Positions 32,568 to 43,599 of a DNA stretch of 64,000 nt are shown here, piece by piece. The stretch covers positions 5,307,487 through 5,371,486 of the forward strand of contig OZ023181.1 of NCBI GenBank assembly GCA_963995505.1, read 5' to 3'. The stretch comes from Hypericum androsaemum (lineage: Eukaryota; Streptophyta; Magnoliopsida; Malpighiales; Hypericaceae). A program made the position numbers and the translations under genes. A model generated the notes under the pieces. The model ran no database searches, was not told where the DNA came from, and saw nothing but the letters and a program-made list of their open reading frames with translations. The first letter of the stretch is position 1; each line of letters begins with the position of its first letter.

Positions 32568-33720
32568 TCAAGAGGAGCAATCCCCGGCCAACATGGCAAT
32601 AAACCATTTGTCTAATCCCCTAGCCTCTAACATTAAGAATACAACACCACTAACCCACATACGAGTACGTACGTAGTTGCAGCCATGGACCTCCGTAAAA
32701 AATTCTGCCACCTTACGACCCATTGGGACAAAACTAGAGACTGGGAAAAAGAGCGCCAAAAATCATGTTAGTGCTACCTATCCTATGAAAAATGAAAAAA
32801 GGAATCAAAGATAGGTCGTGCCCCACATGGCGCAATAAGAACTCAGGAGCTTTGTACCACCACAGATTTCCTCTGAATTTAGATAGAGCATATCCCGTTG
32901 CATTTCTTTCTCGGTAGATACGCGAAACTTGTTGGAAATTCCGGTTGGATGATGAATGAAAATTGGTGTTGCACCGACTTCAAAGTTCTTGCGATTCTTT
33001 CAGACAAATAATTCAACCCTTCGAATATAGATTCGTGAGTACAACAGCTCTATGAAATATTGCCGTCAGGATACGAAGAAGCCCTTAACACCGTAATCGA
33101 ATTCAAGGAGTGTACTTCCTTGACCCGACCAAGAATATACTTTTAAGTTTCTGATGATGCTTTTAAAAGAAGAAGGTAAGGGAAGGTTTTCGTGATTATG
33201 TTGTCTTTTAAAACGAAACTAGTTTGCTACTACTTATAGGGGACTTGCATCACAAAAGATGCATGTTCATCACCAAAAGACATGTCGGATTTGTCAATGG
33301 TGGCTAATGGGAAAGGTCACATGTTTTTTTCAAGTTTGAAACCAAGGGACACGAAATTTAAATCTGTCCAAGCTGACTGGCAGCCGCCAATCAATTGGCG
33401 CTCGCCAGGTCAATCCCATCGCCCCTGTCGTAGCGACCATATAATGCAAATGTAACATGTTTGAAAATATTCAACAAAGCTTGGAACTCCATCCCCTTCA
33501 GAATGTCCAAGAAATGTAGCCAACGGTTCCTAAATCTCCAAAAGTACGTTAACCCGTCTTTCCTGGAAAAAAGTGAACACATAAATTGAATCTCTTACTA
33601 GCCATAAACGCAACCATCCTCTCGTTTTGGCAATCTCGATTGCCATCAGCGCTTCTTCCATCTCCGCTTCAAAAGCGTAGCCAATTCCCGGTTGTAATTG
33701 TGAACACATAAATATATAAT
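32568..33720 (-). pseudogene. Decayed LINE RNase H / 3' region
   Basis: On the minus strand, 33720-33590 reads AEMEEALMAIEIAKTRGWLR and later RDSIYVF. About 32930-32840 reads RIYRERNATGYALSKF. These correspond to the middle and end of the RVT_3 RNase H domain of plant LINEs. Frameshifts and stops are frequent. The tract at 32568-32759 resembles the variable tail after that domain. Confidence 0.5.
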
Positions 33721-34899
33721 TGTGTATTATATATTTTTACAAAATAATAGTTTTTTAATTGTATTTAGTATAACATTCAAGAAATAATCAGCAATACCAA
33801 TCAATTTGTAGTTTTATTGAATTAGTCTAACAAAATTTGCTCAAAAAGAATTTATCCATACTCAGGGAATTTTTTAGATATTAAGTTTTTACATCAATAA
33901 AAAAGTATGTGTACTGTTTTCATTTTCATTTTATATTAATTTTCAATAGTCAAATCCAAAATTTATCAATCTCCAAATTTCATATTTGTTTTTTTACTTG
34001 TCCTCGAGGTATGGCTAAAGTAGTAAAAGATGGGTAGAAATTTTACGATGGAGTTCAAAACATGGTACAAATTTTTTGAAAGATTAAAAATCTACCTATT
34101 AATGATTGGTAAAAAAATTTGATTCACTTAAATATTGCCAAAGTATTAAAAGTTGGGGTAAAAATTTTACGTCGGACTCCAAAAAAATGGTACAAATTTT
34201 TTGAAAGATTAAAAATTTACCTATTAATGAGAGTTGGTTTAATTGGTATTTTTTTTGCTAAACTTAAAAAAATTTTAGATTCAAATTTTACAAAAAATAC
34301 CATTAAAAAATTATTTCTAAATAAGACTCGAGGGTGTTCACTCTTAAATTACCCACGTATTCACCCCAAAAAAATCTACTTATTAGAAAAGACGAAAGAG
34401 CAGATAAAGGAAGGCAATTAAAGTGGCATGCAAGGATATGGTAATCGCTCAAGGCATATGGGCCAACGTCTAGTAGTGTGTCTCCAGCCATGTCAATTAT
34501 TGGGCTTATTAATGCACTTTTCATTGTGGTTGGGTTACTATTAGAAGCCCATGGCCCATATCTAAAATACAAAAGAAGATATGAAAAACAATGTGAAAGG
34601 AATATAAGGAACCGATCTTCCGATACGAGGGCAATCCATCTAGTAATTTATCAATTACAAAATTTCAATTTGAGTCCTCTCTCTCTAAGTTTTTCACTCT
34701 TGTGGATGTTCGGCCATCATGGAAACTCCTATTACAATAAAATTTCTCTAAAATGATTAATTTAAAGGGATTATCACAAATTTACATATTTTAGTTTGGA
34801 ATTATAAAAATGAGTTCTTGGCCTATAAATAAATACACTCTAAAAAAATACTTTGTTTATATTGAGGCCAACAAAAAATATTGATAAATTAGTTATATT
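33721..34899. other. AT-rich intergenic stretch
   Basis: No gene seen. Two near-identical blocks, ggtacaaattttttgaaagattaaaaatctacctattaatga-like, occur at about 34065-34105 and 34190-34230 (period about 125 bp), a short direct repeat. Confidence 0.4.
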
Positions 34900-35262
34900 T
34901 TTCTTTATATAAATCATCAAAAAGTTGACATGTTATTTAAATGTTACACTCGATTGCTATTTTTTTACAATAAGACGATAATTACAATGACTATTTGAAA
35001 ATGATGTGAAAATTATAAAACAAGCAAACATAATACAAACTATTATCATAAAATATATTTAAAATTCGTAAAGCATATAAAAACATGTATTTATTTAAAA
35101 AACAATATTTTATGCGAAAGTTGAGACTCGGATTTATCACCGAATTTTTTTAAAAAATATTAATTATTATGATAAAGGATTATCAAATTTTAACATTAAT
35201 CTCGACTTGAGATCGAAACATTTTATCAATTTAAAAATGTTATCATTTTATAGAGAATTATT
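34900..35262 (-). mobile_element. Degenerate Emigrant/pogo-like MITE, minus orientation
   Basis: Its reverse complement aligns with the copy at 37202-37761 (for example tatcattttatagagaa at 35240 against the tctctaaagtgata end, and cttgagatcgaaac against gtctcggtcccgag). The left end is eroded. A LINE inserted next to it at 35280. Confidence 0.5.
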
Positions 35263-35279
35263 TTAAAGAGGCTTTACCT

Positions 35280-35881
35280 CTTTTTTGGTGAAAATGGTGG
35301 GTGTACTCCACCCTATCATTCAAAACACATAAAATTACATCCGAATGAGTCTAGGAGTGCCCACTCCGACCCTGTCCATCATCAAAAGAGAGGAACAACC
35401 CTCAGGAGGGTAATCAAGTACATGAAATCCAAGAGGAAATGATAAAGCATAGTTTGAGAGCCAATCCGCCATTTGATTGCACTCTCGATAGCACCACGTG
35501 ACCTCGACCTACCATGAACAGCTAATGAGGTTCCTGCAATTACTCACGAGGCCGGATAGCGGGTGTTCCTTTGCTATTCCCTCGGCTAGACAACTCGCTA
35601 CGATCTTCGAGTCTGTCTCAATTACCACGTTTTGGATCTGCTTGTCCCAAGCAAGGGAGAGCCCTCTTCAAACCGCCCACAACTCGAAGGCCAAGGAGTT
35701 GCACTCACGCGTGTTGTTGACAAAGCCACCACAACACACTCCCAATTGATCCCGAATGATCCCTCCTCTTCCTGCCAGACCCGGGTTCCCTTTAGACGCG
35801 CCATCGGTGTTCAACTTGAACCAGCCCTCCCGAGGCGGGTTCCAAGCAAACATATGCTCTTCTCTGTCCCGTCTCAAGCTC
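35280..35881 (-). mobile_element. 5'-truncated LINE insertion with 16-bp target duplication
   Basis: taaagaggctttacct flanks the insert at 35264-35279 and 35882-35897. On the minus strand the insert encodes the RNase H (RVT_3) domain: WFKLNTDGASKGNPGLAGRG, NSLAFELWAV, then CNQMADWLSN. It ends with a short T-run at 35282-35287 (the poly(A) tail). Only about 600 bp of the 3' end integrated, as is typical for LINEs. The RNase H frame is nearly open, with one stop near 35500. Confidence 0.85.
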
Positions 35882-35897
35882 TAAAGAGGCTTTACCT

Positions 35898-36084
35898 TAG
35901 TCCCCGGAGGAGTGGGTGAAAGAAATGGGAAAGGTAATAAGAAAAACAACACAAGAATAATCAGATAACAAATAATCTATTTCCTAGGACTGATTCTTTT
36001 TCCTGGGCGAGACAAGAATTTGATACAAGGTTGAGATAACCTTTTATCTTCTATGAGACATTTGTTGTACTAAATATGTGTTTA
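35898..36084. other. Short unassigned interval
   Basis: Non-coding sequence between the LINE target site and the next element. Confidence 0.3.
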
Positions 36085-36407
36085 GGAAAAAATATATTTT
36101 AGTACCCTGTATTATAAGATATTGACAATTTGCACCTCCTATTTTAAAAACACCTAATAAAATATCCTATATTTTGGTGAATCTAATCTTTGGATTATCA
36201 GAACAGACATACATTGGTGACATAGCAGTAACTTGATGATATAGATATGGACAAGCTACTCAAAATTACTTTAAAATATAAAAAAATCTTTTGTAAACCT
36301 CGATATTTTACAAAATCAAAATCTCTCTCTGAACAAACCCTGACCAAAAACATGAAAATGCTTACCTAAACAAAGTCTTCGGGCACTTGGACTCAACCGT
36401 CAATTTT

Positions 36408-36626
36408 TTATAGCATAAAACAATTCCCATCGCGAATTTCTGATTGAAATTTCCTCAAGTGGGAAGAGAGAACGAAGCGTACTTGACAGCGGCGAAGGGA
36501 AGCCGCCAGCGCCCGGCGAGAGGCAGCGAGCTCCGCGAGAACAACATCGAGGAGGCTGCAAAAGGAACGACCTCGAACATCGCTTCCACCTCCCGAGAGC
36601 CGGATCTTGCTGGGTTTCGAGTTCAT
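36408..36626 (-). pseudogene. GC-rich coding-like segment, possibly a captured exon
   Basis: Read on the minus strand from the ATG at 36624-36626, the frame gives SKIRLSGGGSDVRGRSFCSL, an Ala/Leu/Arg-rich helix-like stretch, and a possible donor GTACGC near 36483. GC content is far above the surroundings. This fits a first exon captured by the element, but I do not recognise the protein. Confidence 0.3.
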
Positions 36627-37201
36627 CGGGAAGCTAGTGAGATGAAATTTTCAGTTTGTAGAAGAAAGGGGAAGAGGACGAGGAGAAGCATATAGTAGAG
36701 ATAATGGGTGCGTTTGGTACGTCTTATGGACAGAACTAAAGATATATGACAAGATAGAACTGGACAGATCTGGTTGTTCTAGCTGTCCTATCTTGTGTTT
36801 GGTAACTTCAGTACATGATTGAACATTTGGTCAAGTTTTCTGTTTGTTACGGTAATAGTTCAGTCTTAAATTTTGATAAAAACAAAATTACATTTTATGA
36901 CAACAAAAAATAATATTCATTAATCTAAGTAAAATCGATCATCGCAGTTATATTAAAAATTACAGTACCATAAAAAATACATTATTTCATAAAAAATCAA
37001 TATCAAAATTACATCTTTCAAAAAAAAATTCTTACAAATTTGGATCGTCGTAATTACAATGCGAATATTTTTAATATACCATCACATAATTCACAAATAG
37101 TTATATTTTTTGTAAAGATATAAGTATTATTAAGAACCATTGGTGTACAACCGAGTCTTGTGTTAAATTCTCTCATACGAGGACCTCATTAAAATACTAT
37201 A

Positions 37202-37761
37202 CAGTAAAATCTCTGTAAATTGATCCTCTCTAAAGTGATAACCTCTCTAAACTGATAAAAAGTCTCGGTCCCGAGTTGAGACGAGTGTTAAAATCTAATG
37301 ACCTCTCTATCATAATAACTAATACTTTTTCAGAAAATTTTAGTGCTAAATTTTGGTCCCAATTTTCGTACAAAGTGATATTTTTGAATAAATACATATA
37401 TTTTTACATACTTTGCAATTCAAAAAAATATTTTAAGATACTAGTTTATGCTATATTTATTTATTCAATAAATTTTACATCATCATTGATTTTGTCAATT
37501 GTCTTCAAATGGTCCCTGTGATCGTCTCTTGTTGTAAGAAAATATTTTAATAGAGTAAAACATTTGAATAATGCCATAAGTCGAAATTTTGGCGTCTTGA
37601 ATATAAACAAAGTAATTCTTTGACATTTACATATTTAATGTTCAAAAGCTCAAGTTTAATATTTTCGGAGAAAAAGAATGTAAATCTCTCTTATGTAATA
37701 ATCTCTCTAAAGCGATATTTTTATCTGGCCCCAACAATATCACTTTAGAGAGCTTTTACTG
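37202..37761. mobile_element. Emigrant-like (pogo/Tc1-mariner) MITE, 560 bp, TA target
   Basis: cagtaaaatctctgtaaatt at the left and agagagcttttactg at the right form terminal inverted repeats. TA flanks the ends at 37200-37201 and 37762-37763. The end sequence CAGTAAAA-CTCT is that of plant Emigrant/Lemi1 pogo elements. There is no transposase, so it depended on an enzyme supplied elsewhere. Two decayed relatives are at 17002 and 34900. Confidence 0.8.
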
Positions 37762-37777
37762 TAACGGTAAATATATA

Positions 37778-38922
37778 TGTAAGAATCGGGAAACTAAAGT
37801 GAGAACTTTATAAAGTTTGGGGGAGCAAACTGTAATTTTTCATAATTAGGTTAACTAGGGACGGATTAGGGTTGAAAGCCTATATAAATAGGCCCTTAGG
37901 CCGTCCATTATAGGAGCCTAATTAACACCCACAGATTTTCTTCTCATTGTGAAGGTGAGGAGCAAAATCTGACTCGGGAAGAGGTGCCAAGAGAGGACGG
38001 GACCATCCGGGAATCGCTGTACGAGGAAGGTAAGTTATTAATACCTAGTAAACTCGTTTCTGAATGGTTCCTGTTATAAGTCATGTATTTGCCTCCCAAT
38101 CAAAAGGTGGAGAAGACGGATCTGTAAGTGGACGAGTCAGATTTGAGGGGGTCCAGGATAGATCTTTGGATTAGGCTCGGAAAGGTAAGTAGAATTTGTG
38201 TCACCTTGTAGATCGAAGAATTAAATTTTTCTGAGACGATCTATGTCTCAGTCTGGAACACGTATGGCTTGAGTTCGGGATCTGGCTTAAGTCGATCTCT
38301 TTACTGCTTGAAAAATCTGTTTTGATATTCTGATCTGGATCATGTTGAAACCGTATGCTATGCTTCTGTCCGAATTCTGAATGTAGAAAAGTCGATATGT
38401 CTCCGAATTCTGTTAAGTTCTGTTAAGTATGTGATATGTAGTCGGATAGGGTAGTCGGATAGGATAGTCGGATAGGATAGTCGGATAGGGTAGTCGGATA
38501 GGGGATACATTCGTGGATTTGTTATGTTCTGAAATTCTGTCTTTTGATTAGTTGGTTAGATAGTCGGATAGGGATCTTTGGGTTTGCAAGTTTTTCGGTG
38601 ATTCATTTTCTGTATTTCGCTTTCTGTGTTTCGTTTTCTGTGTTTCGTTCCACTTATTGAGTTTATCAACTCACCTTAGCTGTATGTATTTCAGATCGTT
38701 CAGGTGGGATCCAGGATCGGGAGTAGGGTGATTCATGTGCATGCATCAACACGGTTTTCTGGCCAATTAATAAAGACTTTTGAACATTCAGCTTTTAGTA
38801 TTTATTTGGATTTTTGAATAGTTGAATTACTTTGGATATTACAGATTTTTCGTTTTGGATAATCATTTCGCTTCTTAATAAAAGTTTGACGCCTTTGTCG
38901 CTTCTAATTCTGGGTCGCGACA
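37778..38922 (+). mobile_element. Solo LTR (1145 bp) with 5-bp target duplication
   Basis: It runs from TGTAAGAATCGG to GGTCGCGACA with TG...CA ends. atata flanks it at 37773-37777 and 38923-38927. A TATA box, cctatataaatagg, lies at about 37879-37892 and an AATAAA-like signal at about 38766. No primer site or coding sequence follows, so it is a solo LTR, probably of a gypsy element. It contains a 15-bp minisatellite (tagtcggatagg-a/g units) at about 38430-38505. Confidence 0.8.
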
Positions 38923-39640
38923 ATATATGTATTAATCAGATATCTTTATATAGATTTGTATCCAAAATATAAAATTTAGAAAATTTAAATGTGTATACAA
39001 ATATTAAAATATTTGAATCCGAATTAAAATATTAATATTTGAGACCTGAAAATTATATATTAAAGAAACTGATTAGTCATAATTGGGTTAAACTTGGTGA
39101 AGACATAAAAAAAATTAACGAGTTTAGGGTAAATGGTAAAAACATATCAAAAGGAATTTCTGTCCTTGGATAGAATTTTGTATCCCATGGAATTAGATGG
39201 GACAAAAAATTGGGAGTGGGTTGGGACAAACTTCTAATTTTGTCCTGTCCATTTCATATGCCAAACATAGGCTTGGACAAAAATTCTTGTCAAGTTCTGT
39301 CCAAGCCATGGAACCAAACGCACCTAAAGAAAACATGGGGCACGGGATGATGAAGCTTTGCGGTTTAGCCGAGCGGTGCACATCTCTCCAATCAAGATCT
39401 TCTCTCGATTTTTTAATTTATTGTTGACAAAAACTAAAGATATATTTTTTTAAATAATGTTTAAAAATTTGTTCATGTTATCAAGTTATTGTTATGTTAC
39501 TATTGTCATGTCAGCTCTTGTAATACAAAGGTTAGGTTCACCAAAATATAGAGTACTTTATTAGGTATTTTCAAAATAAAAAGCGTAAAATATCTATATT
39601 TTATAATATAGAGTACTAAAATATTTTTATCAAAAAAAAT

Positions 39641-40524
39641 GGGAAAAGTCCACTTTAGTATCCTGTAGTATCGCGAAAAATCAAGTTAGTACCCTGTGGT
39701 TTAAAACGTATCAATTGAGTCATACTTATTCCAATTAACATCAATTAGAGGCCCGGGCAGCTGCCCGGACCTGCCCGAATCTACCCGACCCCTTCCCGAA
39801 CTACGTGGCCAGCCACGTCACCAAATTTTGATGACGTGGCACCACGTGGACATCCTCCTCCTCCTCCCCCCCCCCCCCCGCGTCCTCCTCCTCCTCCCCC
39901 CGCGTCCTCCTCCTCCTCCCCCCGCGTCCTACTCCTCCTCCTCCCCCCTCGTCCTCCTCCTCCTCCTCCTCCCTCCGCGTTCTCCTCCTCCTCCTCCTCC
40001 CCCCGCGTCCTCCTCCTCCTCCTCCCCGCGTCCTCCTCCCCCCGCGTTCTCCTCCTCCTCCTCCTCCCCCCGCGTCCTCCTCCTCCTCCTCCTCCCCGTG
40101 TCCTCCTCCTCCTCCTCCTCCCCCTGCGTTCTCCTCCTCCTCCTCCTCCCCCCGCGTCCTCCTCCTCCTCCTCCTCCCCGTGTCCTCCTCCTCCTCCTCC
40201 TCCCCGCGTCCTCCTCCTCCTCCTCCTCCCCCCGCGTCCTCCTCCTCCTCCAACCCCCGCGTCCTCCTCCTCCGCCTCCTCCTCCCCGCGTCCTCCTCCT
40301 CCCCGCGTCCTCCTCCTCCTCCTCTCCACGTGGCGCCACGTCATCAAATTTTGGTGACATGGCTGGCCACGTAGTTCGGGCAGGGGTCGGGTAGATTCGG
40401 GCAGCTGCCCGGGCCTCTAATTGATGTTAATTGGAATAAGTATGACTCAATTGATACATTTTAAACCACAGGGTACTGACTTGATTTTTTGTGATACCAC
40501 AGGGTACTAAAGTGGACTTTTCCC
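39641..40524. mobile_element. MULE-type element with 9-bp target duplication and CCT-rich core
   Basis: gggaaaagtccactttagta at 39641 is mirrored by tactaaagtggacttttccc ending at 40524. The arms match over about 205 bp (39641-39849 and 40322-40524). aaaaaaaat flanks both ends (39632-39640, 40525-40533), fitting the 9-bp duplication of Mutator-like elements; because the flank is A-rich, chance similarity is possible. The core is almost only a C-rich repeat array. No transposase. Confidence 0.8.
39850..40325. repeat. CTC/CCT microsatellite with CCCCGCG interruptions
   Basis: (cct)n blocks of varying length alternate with ccccgcgt or ccccgtgt. All six frames give long Pro/Ser/Arg or Glu/Gly/Arg-rich openings that arise from this composition and are not genes. 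Confidence 0.9.
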
Positions 40525-40533
40525 AAAAAAAAT

Positions 40534-41237
40534 TGTGCAAACTTGTCCACTAACACACTTTTTTTAGGGGTATCCTATAACACTCAACGAACGCTCCCTT
40601 ACGCAAATTTTCAATTCGACCTAACACCCGAAATGACCAATCTAACTGATTGTCAGAGCCAACTTCGCTCTTGCTTTATATTAGGACGAGTATCAAATCG
40701 ATCAAAATCGTCAAACTGCAAAATTGTACAAATCAATATTACAGAAAGGGTAAACAGATCGCACAAGTAGTTTTGCAGTGCAATTTCAAACTGCATATTT
40801 AATTTCATGGTCAGTGTCAATTTTTATGAATCCACCAAACCGCGAAACTCACACATAATATAAAACAAATCGTTTTATATGTAATATATGTGTGTAACTT
40901 CCAATCAAAATATGTACCCTACTTTTATCACCTTACCACCCAAAAAAGAAAGGGAAATTTTATTATGTGGTTTGATATTTACAACTCTTTGGATTAAAAT
41001 ACATCAAAATGGTCCCTAATGTTTCAAAAGAACTGTCTCCGTGTCCGAAATTAAAACGATGTCGTTCTAAGTACTTTGTGACAAGCCAACTTGACAAAAA
41101 CCGCATATTGTTGAGTTATCGTGAAGACAAATTTCAAAATAGTCATATGCTAGTTTACTTTTTTTTTTAAACAACCCATCTTCCCCTTCCCCTCAATCCC
41201 ATGTCACGGATGGTGTTAGAAAGAGGGGGCGGATATT
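40534..41237. other. Unassigned intergenic stretch
   Basis: No gene or repeat end recognised; a short open stretch at 40543-40770 (+) shows no family features. Confidence 0.3.
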
Positions 41238-41537
41238 GTGGGGACTAGCCTAGTCCCCACACATGGGGACTAAAGAAAACTAATATCATGGCTACATGCA
41301 AACCAATATCACTACACATGCAAACCAATATCACTTCACATGCAAACCAACCAATATCACACCATTATCACTACACGTGCAAACCAATATCACTTCCCTT
41401 GCAAACTAATATCACTTCACATGCAAACAATTATCACCTGATATGTTATTGAACATCAGATTTAAAGATATTCTTTTACAAATTAGACGACCCAAAATTT
41501 AGTCCCCACATAGGGACAAATTTTCTTTAGTCCCCAC
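41238..41537. mobile_element. Small foldback element with palindrome and minisatellite
   Basis: gtggggactag-c-ctagtccccac at 41238-41260 is a near-perfect 23-bp palindrome. ggggactaaagaaaa at 41265 is mirrored by ttttctttagtcccc ending at about 41535, giving inverted ends. Between them lies a minisatellite of about 22 bp (cacatgcaaaccaatatcac units, 41291-41442). No coding sequence. Confidence 0.5.
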
Positions 41538-41554
41538 TCAATCCGGTCTAGTTA

Positions 41555-41580
41555 GGAAGAGATAGGTTAGGGAATAAATT

Positions 41581-41624
<44 letters not shown>

Positions 41625-41890
41625 TGGGAGAGAGAAAGAAAGAGATTGAGGAATAGGATTTGATTTAATCATCAGCGTACCTATAACAATTATGGGCCTG
41701 TAATTATATACTACTTACAGCCCAATAACCAACTAACGAGAAAGATGGAGACACTCGTCCACTCAACCCACGACTGGACACATGGCAGCTAGAAGTTAGC
41801 ATGCCTTTATGGAATGAAATAACAACCCACTAACATAATTATGTAATGATAACAATCCACTAAATACTGCTGGCCAATAGGGTAGTGACA
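41555..41890 (-). repeat. Partial 3' LTR of the gypsy element
   Basis: On the minus strand the purine tract CGGGGGCGGA (41891-41900) is followed by TGTCACTACCC, the LTR start at 41890. The LTR appears cut near 41555, next to the foldback element. Confidence 0.55.
41585..41619. repeat. (GA)n microsatellite
   Basis: An uninterrupted run of 17 AG units lying in the gypsy LTR. Confidence 0.95.
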
Positions 41891-41929
41891 TCCGCCCCCG
41901 TTAAAGAATTCTTGTCTCAAGAATTCAAT

Positions 41930-42301
41930 TGTTTAATGCCGCCAAACTAGGAAATTGAGCTTCAACGCATGATAGTCCACTCATATAGCGTCGTCTTCAT
42001 GTAAATTGGCCATTTTAATGAGAACCTGACCCACTGCTCGATTATCTCGTTTGACAAGGTTTCGATCCAGGATTTCTTCGGGTTCAGACCTGAGTTGACC
42101 GTCCTTTGTGGCAATCGGTGGTGTACTAATGGCCACATCATCAACTCCCACACGCTTCTTAAGTAAAGAAACATGAAATACCGGGTGGATCGAACATGTC
42201 AGGGGAAAATCCAACTTATAGGCTACCGGCCCCACCTTTTCCAAGATTCGGAACAGCCCAAATAATTTTGCTGCTAACTTGATACTCGATCGAATAGCCA
42301 A
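41930..42301 (-). pseudogene. gypsy integrase C-terminus and chromodomain-like tail
   Basis: KVGPVAYKLDFPLTCSIHPV is the conserved integrase C-terminal block. EPEEILDRNLVKRDNRAVGQ followed by VLIKMANLHEDDAI matches the chromodomain that steers chromoviruses to heterochromatin. A TGA replaces a conserved Trp codon near 41978, and the residue in LIKW is Met. Confidence 0.8.
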
Positions 42302-42484
42302 GGATGATTGCTTGTACGGCTAGAGCTTGAGGAACACTTGATCTCCGATGGTGAATTGGCGTTCACTCTGCTTCTTATCCGCTTGAATCTTCATCTGATT
42401 CTGAGCTTGATGGAGAGAGTCAATCAACAGTCGAATCATCTGAGCATGTCGGGTTGAGTACTCCGCTACAACCGCAACTGAGGG

Positions 42485-42967
42485 CTACTCATCTTGGAGA
42501 CCCAGAATGGGGGGCAGAGCATTCCCATACACCACTTCGAATGGCGAGCTTTTCATCGCTGAGTGATATGCGCTGTTATACCACAGCTCCGCAAGAGAGA
42601 GCCACTTGAACCATTTGCCTGGCCGTTGGAAGCACATTGACCTTAGGTAATGCTCAAGACATTGATTCAACCTCTCCGTCTGGCCGTCGGATTGAGGATG
42701 GTAAGCCAACCTGAGGTGTAAGGTAGTCCCAAAGCAACGAAATAGCTCCTTCCAAACATTGCTCGTGAACACCTTGTCTCGATCTAACACAATCGAACTA
42801 GGCAGCCTGTGAAGCTTAAACACGTTGTCGATTAAGTGTTGAGCCACTTGGATCACCGTGTAAGGGTGGAACAAAGCGATGAAGTGCCCATACTTAGAAA
42901 GTCGATCGACAACCACAAGGATGACATCTTTACCTCTAGATCTTGGAAGTCCTTCCATAAAATCCAT
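42485..42967 (-). pseudogene. gypsy integrase core
   Basis: The 160-residue frame holds MDFMEGLPRSRGKD, VVVDRLSKYGHF, LDRDKVFTSNVWKEL and AYHPQSDGQTERLN. The D, D and E of the catalytic triad are all present. Flanking frames are broken, so no complete integrase is made. Confidence 0.85.
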
Positions 42968-43599
42968 GGAGATGTCCCGCCAAACACCTTCCGGAATGGC
43001 TAGGGGCTGCAGAAGACCGGGAGGTGCAACATGATCTGACTTGCATCACTAGCACGTATCACATGCAGACACAAAAGCAATAACTTAAGCACGTAAACCC
43101 GGCCAATAAAAGTACTTCTTCACCTTCTTGTACGTGACCAGCTACCCAGAATGACCGCCCATTAGAGAGTTGTGTAGTTGCTTTATGATGTCTTCACGTA
43201 GGCTCCCCGTAGTTCCCACAAATAGTCACCCCTTATGACTCAACAACCAATTCTGGAAAGTATAGTGTGGATGAATATTCGATGCCACTAGTAGCTCAGT
43301 GATCAACTGCTGCATCTCATCGTCACCTTAGTAATTGGCCTCCACTAATATCTTCCATCTAGGTACAACTGAGGAGATCGCATACAACACAGAGATGATG
43401 GGTGTTGTTGACCGGTCACATGGAAGTCGAGATAGAGCATCAGCCACTTTATTCTTGAATTCCCGTAGGTACTCGATGGTAAAGTCGAGTCACATTAGGT
43501 GGGAAACTCCTTTTCTCTACATGTTTGTGTGGACCTTCTGGTCCAATAAGAACCGTATGCTCCTATGGTCTGTTTTAATGATGAACGAGGCTCCCTCAA

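Larger units (their letters stand above)
36705..39324. mobile_element. Harbinger/Tourist-type element with TAA flanks
   Basis: gggtgcgtttggt at 36706 is mirrored by accaaacgcacc ending at 39324, with further inner match (tggacagaac against gttctgtcca). TAA lies at 36702-36704 and 39325-39327, the 3-bp duplication expected for PIF/Harbinger. It has no transposase. Its interior was enlarged by an Emigrant MITE and a solo LTR. Confidence 0.6.
36085..39631. mobile_element. Outer long-TIR element with nested insertions
   Basis: The left arm ggaaaaaatatattttagtac at 36085 is mirrored by gtactaaaatatttttatc ending about 39631. The arms remain alignable for about 230 bp (shared: ttattaggt/acctaataa, attttggtga). 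Between the arms lie a GC-rich coding-like segment (36400-36700), a Harbinger-type element (36705-39324) and, inside that, an Emigrant MITE and a solo LTR. It looks like a MULE-type element later enlarged by insertions. Confidence 0.55.

Noticed and set aside
39781..40394. Several long Pro/Ser- or Gly/Arg/Glu-rich reading frames on both strands
   Set aside because: They are produced by the CCT-rich array in any frame and have no start context, introns or domain.
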